This document shows positions 59,694-64,000 of a stretch of 64,000 nucleotides of DNA, piece by piece (position 1 is the stretch's first letter; each line of letters starts with the position of its first letter). The notes below the pieces were generated by a model. That model did no database searches. It was not told the origin of the DNA and worked only from the letters and a program-made list of their open reading frames with translations. Position numbers and translations under genes: made by a program. The stretch is from positions 1-64,000 of the forward strand of contig CAYGKM010000004.1 of NCBI GenBank assembly GCA_964350695.1, read 5' to 3'. The DNA is from TMED27 sp964350695 (GTDB lineage Bacteria; Pseudomonadota; Alphaproteobacteria; Micavibrionales; Micavibrionaceae).

Positions 59694-61028
59694 TTAGAAT
59701 TTATAATTCAATCCTACTGCAACAATACCTACATTGCCTTCAGATTTCGCTTTAACCTGCGTAGCCACCGCGCTACTGAAAGAGTTGTTACGGATAACAT
59801 CAATCTCTTGTTCTGCAACCCAGATATAAGTCGCTGCAAAATCAACCGAGAAACGGTCGTCGATTTTATACGTTCCCCCGCCGGAAAGCCATGTGCGGTT
59901 TCCATCAGGCGTTCTGGTCGTTCTGAATTCGTCCGTGGTGGGTGTTTCGTCAAACTGCATACCGCCACGCAAGGTCAGATCATCGGAATATTCATACTCC
60001 GCACCAACCGCATAGGCCCATGTTGTTTGATAGTTTTGAACCACGTTACTCACGGTTTCACCCGGAGAAACAACAAACGCGCCGCCGATAACGGAGATGG
60101 TTTCATCGGTCACAGCGCGAATTTCCTGAAAGTCATTCCACCCGAACCAAGTCGCTTGGCCTTGCAGTGTAAGCTTGTCATTCACTTTATGCGCAACACC
60201 GAATGTCGCGATATCAGGCAAATTCAACTCCGCGCCACCGGCCGCTTCGAAATCTGCACTTGTCGTCCCTTCGGATGTGATTTTCCCTTCAAGATCATGT
60301 TTGACCTGTGAGCGGTAATTCAAACCAAAGGTCGTTCCTTCAATCGGTTCGGCTTGCAAGCCGACGCTGAATCCAACAGACCAATCATCACCTTCCAGAC
60401 TACTAACACCTTCTGTACCACCACCTGCAACAGGGTTGGCAGCACTGGTCAACTCACCATCCACATATTGCACGTTTAAGCCAAAGCCTAATGAGAGCTT
60501 ATCGCTGTATTTATAGGCGAGGCTAGGTTGGATATCGAACATCTTCAACTCGGTTTTGATAGAATCAAAACGCCCGAACCAATCCGAGTCATATTCATTT
60601 GCGAGGCCAAAAGGCGCAGTCACACTCAAACCAACCCAAACTTGGTCATTGATTTGATGTGTAACAAAGCCGTTAGGAACAGGAGTCGGGTCATATGGGT
60701 TTCCACCATCACCACCACTAATCGGTAAACCGCCTAAAGCCGCGGGGCCTGTTGATCCCTGATCTGACAGGCTGGCATTGGGAATAAGCAAGTGCACGCC
60801 GCCTTGAACTTGAGTCCCCTCTAGTTTCGTCATACCTGCAGTGTTGAAATACACCGTGCTGGCATCATTCAACGTCGTTGTAGACCCTGAAAAAGCTGAT
60901 CCCAATCCTGATACGGATTGTTCCTGAATATAAAACCCGGCGGCGTTTGCTGAAGCCGAATAAGCCAAGCCAAAAGCGGCAGTGCTTAAAAGACCAAGTA
61001 TAAATTTAGATTTTTTACATGTGAACAT
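59694..61028 (-). CDS. fadL: FadL/OmpP1-type outer-membrane fatty-acid transporter
   Basis: This 444-residue protein has a signal peptide (residues 1-29, ending ANAAGF) followed by the family N-terminus AGFYIQEQSVSGLGSAFSG, which forms the plug and hatch, and VYFNTAGMTKLEGTQVQ. The barrel strands end in VGIVAVGLNYKF, with a C-terminal Phe. FadL binds long-chain fatty acids at the surface and lets them diffuse laterally. The strong GGAGGAT site and the terminator fit an independent gene. It fits the beta-oxidation genes elsewhere in the window. Confidence 0.94.
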   Translation of the reverse strand: MFTCKKSKFILGLLSTAAFGLAYSASANAAGFYIQEQSVSGLGSAFSGSTTTLNDASTVYFNTAGMTKLEGTQVQGGVHLLIPNASLSDQGSTGPAALGGLPISGGDGGNPYDPTPVPNGFVTHQINDQVWVGLSVTAPFGLANEYDSDWFGRFDSIKTELKMFDIQPSLAYKYSDKLSLGFGLNVQYVDGELTSAANPVAGGGTEGVSSLEGDDWSVGFSVGLQAEPIEGTTFGLNYRSQVKHDLEGKITSEGTTSADFEAAGGAELNLPDIATFGVAHKVNDKLTLQGQATWFGWNDFQEIRAVTDETISVIGGAFVVSPGETVSNVVQNYQTTWAYAVGAEYEYSDDLTLRGGMQFDETPTTDEFRTTRTPDGNRTWLSGGGTYKIDDRFSVDFAATYIWVAEQEIDVIRNNSFSSAVATQVKAKSEGNVGIVAVGLNYKF

Positions 61029-61104
61029 TTTAGGATCCTCCCACGGACTTTTTTAAATTCAATGCTTTAATCTAAAGGTAACTGCGACAAAAATCAAAAC
61101 TTGT

Positions 61105-61758
61105 TTAAGATAACCCTAATTTTTCTTCGATATCGTTATATATAAAATCGGGCGTATCCTTCATACGGTACAGCCCGACAAGCTTTCCGTCAGGCCCCAT
61201 CAAATATACGAATGTGGAGTGATCCATCGTATAATCGCTCATGCTTTCGTCTTGCACCTTTGTCGCAAAGATACGATAGGCTTTGGTGATGAAATCAATT
61301 TGCGGCTGTGTGCCCGTTAAACCCACCAGTCTCGGATGAAAGAGCTGAACATACTCGCGCATGACGGGCACAGTATCGCGCTCCGGGTCAACCGTGATAA
61401 AAAGCGGCTGAAAATTCTCGGCCATCTCGGGGTGGTTCTTTTCAAACGCGTTTATTACGCGGCTGATTTTCTGCAACTCGCTTGGGCAGATCGCCGGGCA
61501 GTACGTAAAACCGAAATAAATCAGCTTATATTGCCCTTCATAATCGTCTTGTGTCACGGCCTTGCCCGTATGATCGGTCAGGTTAAATGGCCCGCCAAGC
61601 TCCAGCCCCGCAATTTCGGCCACCCCGCCCGCACCCTTATTCACGACGCGCGCGCTTTGGATGGATGTTTGATACCAACCCACCCCGCCGCCGACAATCA
61701 GCGCCAGAATGGAAAAAATCAGTGTGCGTAAAAGGCGTTTTTTTATTTCAGGTTTCAT
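61105..61758 (-). CDS. Sco1/SenC copper chaperone for cytochrome oxidase
   Basis: This 217-residue thioredoxin-fold protein is anchored by an N-terminal helix (about 12-28). C87 and C91 in TYCPAICPSE and H180 in MDHSTFVYL are the copper ligands. It also has DPERDTVPVMREYVQLFHPRLVGLTG and FITVDPERD, typical of Sco1. It helps build the CuA centre of cytochrome c oxidase in the periplasm. It is divergent from the TPP riboswitch operon. Confidence 0.94.
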   Translation of the reverse strand: MKPEIKKRLLRTLIFSILALIVGGGVGWYQTSIQSARVVNKGAGGVAEIAGLELGGPFNLTDHTGKAVTQDDYEGQYKLIYFGFTYCPAICPSELQKISRVINAFEKNHPEMAENFQPLFITVDPERDTVPVMREYVQLFHPRLVGLTGTQPQIDFITKAYRIFATKVQDESMSDYTMDHSTFVYLMGPDGKLVGLYRMKDTPDFIYNDIEEKLGLS

Positions 61759-61770
61759 GGTGTCGGGTCC

Positions 61771-61798
61771 TTGTCAAATTCTGCATAAGATGTATGGT
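61771..61798 (+). promoter_or_regulatory. Putative promoter of the thiamine-responsive operon
   Basis: TTGTCA (61771-61776), a 16-base spacer and TATGGT (61793-61798) lie just before the TPP riboswitch. Confidence 0.5.
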
Positions 61799-61823
61799 GA
61801 TGCTCATTAAAAGTAAAGACGAA

Positions 61824-61897
61824 ACCTTGGCGGTACGCTTGTAAAAAAGCGTTGAGACACACGCCTCGAACCTGCCAGAGTTAATACTCGCGAAGGG
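61824..61897 (+). promoter_or_regulatory. TPP riboswitch (THI element)
   Basis: The leader contains the conserved TPP aptamer elements in order: GGCGGT opening P2, an AAGC-closed P3 arm (CGCTT...AAGCG), TTGAGA, CGCC closing P2, GAACCTG, and the GAGTTAATACTC helix ending GCGAAGGG. P1 can form between CCTT (61825-61828) and AAGG (61893-61896). The Shine-Dalgarno sequence AAAGGA (61898-61903) lies directly after the aptamer, so control of translation initiation is likely. No terminator hairpin is evident. Confidence 0.9.
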
Positions 61898-61909
61898 AAA
61901 GGACATAGA

Positions 61910-62248
61910 ATGCCCCACATAACGCTAGAATACTGCGAAACCATTACGTCTGCGGATATCCCGAAGATGCTCGCCGCCCTGCATGCTGACCTCGCCACTC
62001 GCGAGAGCATCAACATCCACGGCATCAAGTCCCGCGCGGTTCCCGTGAAATACGTCATCGTCGGCGATCATAAAGACTACGACAAGATGATCCACATCTC
62101 GTTAAAACTCCTCCCCGGACGAAGCGACGATCTGCGAAAAGAAATGGCGCAAGGCCTTGCCGACGCCGCCCGTAAACACGCGCATGATGATCGCATTGCC
62201 ATCACCTGTGAAACCGTCGAGCTCGACGCCGCCTCTTATATCAAATAA
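61910..62248 (+). CDS. 5-carboxymethyl-2-hydroxymuconate isomerase (CHMI) family protein
   Basis: This 112-residue protein of the tautomerase superfamily begins MPHITLEYCE, giving the catalytic N-terminal Pro after Met removal. CHMI acts in homoprotocatechuate degradation. Here no other aromatic catabolism gene is present, and the gene is the first after a TPP riboswitch and 13 bases upstream of thiC. A thiamine-related role is therefore possible but unproved; a hitchhiking gene is the simpler alternative. The ribosome binding site overlaps the end of the riboswitch. Confidence 0.85.
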   Translation: MPHITLEYCETITSADIPKMLAALHADLATRESINIHGIKSRAVPVKYVIVGDHKDYDKMIHISLKLLPGRSDDLRKEMAQGLADAARKHAHDDRIAITCETVELDAASYIK

Positions 62249-62261
62249 AGGAACTCTACTC

Positions 62262-64000
62262 ATGGCCCCCAAAGATCAACCAAACACCGAAACAACAACG
62301 GGCATCTGCCCCTCCACCACGCATGTAACGCGCGGCAGCCTCCCCGCTTCCAAAAAAGTGTATATCGGCGAGCATAAAGTCGCGATGCGCGAAATCACGC
62401 TTGAGGACCCAAACCTCCCAACCCTCACCGTCTATGACACCTCAGGGCCATATACTGACGACACCGTTGAGATCGACATCATGCGCGGCCTGCCCAAAAA
62501 ACGCCGTGAATGGATCATGGCGCGCGGCGACGTTGAGGAAGTGCAGGGGCGCATAATCAAGCCCATGGATAACGGCTACAAAGACGAAGCCCAAGAAAAA
62601 CGCCGCAAAGAAAAAGCCGGCATCTGGCACGAAAAATTCCCCGCTTCCCCTGAAAAACCACTGCGCGCAAAAGCCGGAGCAAACGTCTCTCAAATGCACT
62701 ACGCCCGTAAAGGCATCATCACCCCCGAAATGGAATACATCGCCATCCGCGAAAACCAAGCCCGCACGCAAGTACACAATAAAACCCACGGCGGCGAGGG
62801 CTTCGGCGCAAACCTCCCCGATTTCGTAACCCCCGAATTCGTGCGCAAAGAAGTCGCCGAAGGCAGAGCCATCATCCCCGCAAACATCAACCACCCCGAA
62901 GTCGAGCCCATGATTATCGGCCGCAACTTCCTCGTGAAGATCAACGCCAATATCGGCAACTCCGCCGTCACATCCTCCATCGGCGAAGAAGTCGACAAGC
63001 TCGTTTGGGCCATCCGCTGGGGCGCGGATAACGTCATGGATCTGTCCACGGGTAAAGACATCCACGACACCCGCGAATGGATTTTGCGCAACTCCCCCGT
63101 GCCCATCGGCACAGTGCCAATCTACCAAGCCCTCGAAAAAGTAAACGGCATCGCCGAAGACCTCACATGGGAAATCTTCCGCGACACGTTGATCGAACAA
63201 GCCGAGCAAGGCGTAGATTACTTCACAATCCACGCAGGCGTGCGCCTCCCCTTCATTCAACTCACGGCTGACCGCATAACGGGCATCGTCTCGCGCGGCG
63301 GCTCCATCATGGCGAAATGGTGCATGCACCACCACCGCGAAAGCTTCCTCTACACCCATTTCGCGGAAATCTGCGAAATCATGAAAGCCTATGACGTGTC
63401 CTTCTCCCTCGGTGATGGCCTGCGCCCAGGCGCCATCATGGACGCAAACGACCGCGCTCAATTCGCCGAGCTGAAAACCCTCGGCGAGTTGACCAAAATC
63501 GCATGGGAACATGACGTGCAAGTCATGATCGAAGGGCCGGGCCACGTGCCGATGCACATGATCCGCGAGAACATGACCAAACAGCTCGAGGAATGCCACG
63601 AAGCCCCGTTCTACACCCTCGGCCCCCTCACCACCGATATCGCACCGGGGTATGACCACATCACATCTGCTATCGGCGCCGCGCAAATCGGCTGGTACGG
63701 CACGGCAATGCTCTGCTACGTAACCCCCAAGGAGCATCTAGGCCTCCCGAATAGGGACGACGTGAAAGTGGGCGTAATAACCTACAAAATCGCCGCCCAC
63801 GCCGCCGATCTCGCCAAAGGCCACCCGGGCGCGCAGCGCAGGGATAATGCCCTCTCCCAAGCGCGCTTCGACTTCCGCTGGAACGATCAGTTTAATTTGA
63901 GTTTAGACCCCGATACGGCCCGCAGCATGCACGACGAAACCCTCCCCGCCGAAGGCCACAAAGCCGCCTCTTTTTGCTCCATGTGCGGCCCCAAATTCTG
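62262..64000 (+). CDS. thiC: Phosphomethylpyrimidine synthase ThiC (3' end cut off)
   Basis: This is the radical-SAM-type enzyme that converts aminoimidazole ribotide to HMP-P in thiamine synthesis. Visible features include TGICPSTTHVTRGSLPASKKVYI at the start, MRGLPKKRREWI, QMHYARKGIITPEMEYIAIREN, DLSTGKDIHDTREWI and MIEGPGHVPMHMI. The iron-sulfur motif CSMCGPKFC is cut off by the window edge after 579 codons. AAAGGAA lies nine bases before the ATG. It is controlled by the TPP riboswitch together with the isomerase gene. Confidence 0.97.
   Translation, partial: MAPKDQPNTETTTGICPSTTHVTRGSLPASKKVYIGEHKVAMREITLEDPNLPTLTVYDTSGPYTDDTVEIDIMRGLPKKRREWIMARGDVEEVQGRIIKPMDNGYKDEAQEKRRKEKAGIWHEKFPASPEKPLRAKAGANVSQMHYARKGIITPEMEYIAIRENQARTQVHNKTHGGEGFGANLPDFVTPEFVRKEVAEGRAIIPANINHPEVEPMIIGRNFLVKINANIGNSAVTSSIGEEVDKLVWAIRWGADNVMDLSTGKDIHDTREWILRNSPVPIGTVPIYQALEKVNGIAEDLTWEIFRDTLIEQAEQGVDYFTIHAGVRLPFIQLTADRITGIVSRGGSIMAKWCMHHHRESFLYTHFAEICEIMKAYDVSFSLGDGLRPGAIMDANDRAQFAELKTLGELTKIAWEHDVQVMIEGPGHVPMHMIRENMTKQLEECHEAPFYTLGPLTTDIAPGYDHITSAIGAAQIGWYGTAMLCYVTPKEHLGLPNRDDVKVGVITYKIAAHAADLAKGHPGAQRRDNALSQARFDFRWNDQFNLSLDPDTARSMHDETLPAEGHKAASFCSMCGPKF

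Noticed and set aside
62442..63737. Long minus-strand open frame of 431 codons
   Set aside because: It lies antisense to the strongly conserved thiC coding sequence and has low-complexity, Val/Asp/Gly/Phe-rich content typical of a shadow frame.

Overview
The window reads as chromosomal DNA of a Gram-negative alphaproteobacterium. Supporting features are the rpmH-rnpA-yidD-yidC-engB block, the def/fmt/truA and dapD/dapE neighbourhoods, a TIGR02300-type FYDLN zinc-ribbon protein, a UbiH-type hydroxylase, outer-membrane beta-barrels and a two-partner secretion locus. GC is moderate and most genes are tightly packed. The mix of housekeeping genes, a giant surface protein and many lipid genes would suit a Micavibrio-like or other host- or prey-associated lineage, but that placement is inference. 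One 100-N scaffold gap (3746-3845) interrupts lemA and is very probably artificial.

Layout. 1-8.1 kb: an unknown partial gene, a DsbC/G-like thioredoxin-fold protein, a FIST sensor protein, lemA plus an M48 protease, a BI-1 family protein, mscL, tRNA-Ala(GGC) with a duplicated 3' end, an ArsR/AHSA1 pair with a clear promoter-operator, and a small secreted protein. 8.1-21.2 kb: an O-antigen-ligase-like protein, then a divergent TpsB transporter and a 2637-residue TpsA-like exoprotein, an unknown protein and a beta-barrel protein. 21.2-29 kb: a ubiquinone-type hydroxylase, a patatin, rpmH, rnpA, yidD, yidC, engB, a pilin-like protein and rmuC. 29-45.7 kb: a Tat-signal protein, def, a methyltransferase, fmt, an EamA transporter, truA, a PRC-barrel protein, dapE, an orphan RelA/SpoT-type HD hydrolase, dapD, a FemAB-like transferase, a DUF3108-like protein, glmU, glmS, prmA and the FYDLN protein. 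45.9-61 kb: a lipid-oriented stretch with thiolase, a small lipoprotein, a FadB-like fusion, a ceramidase-like membrane protein, a biotin-free carboxyltransferase-like protein, an acyl-CoA dehydrogenase, SCP2, a thioesterase and FadL. 61-64 kb: Sco1 and a TPP riboswitch that leads a CHMI-family isomerase and thiC, which runs off the right edge.

The genes suggest a cell that imports and beta-oxidises fatty acids (FadL, acyl-CoA dehydrogenase, FadB-like, thiolase), invests in envelope synthesis (glmU, glmS, dapD, dapE, FemAB, O-antigen ligase) and displays a very large beta-helical surface protein. The observations most worth following are: a lipoprotein whose signal peptide is largely encoded by a palindromic repeat; the giant exoprotein with conserved beta-helix coils separated by Tyr/Gly-rich loops of variable length; an orphan alarmone-hydrolase-like protein in an AT-rich gene; and a thiamine riboswitch placed in front of a hydroxymuconate-isomerase-family gene.
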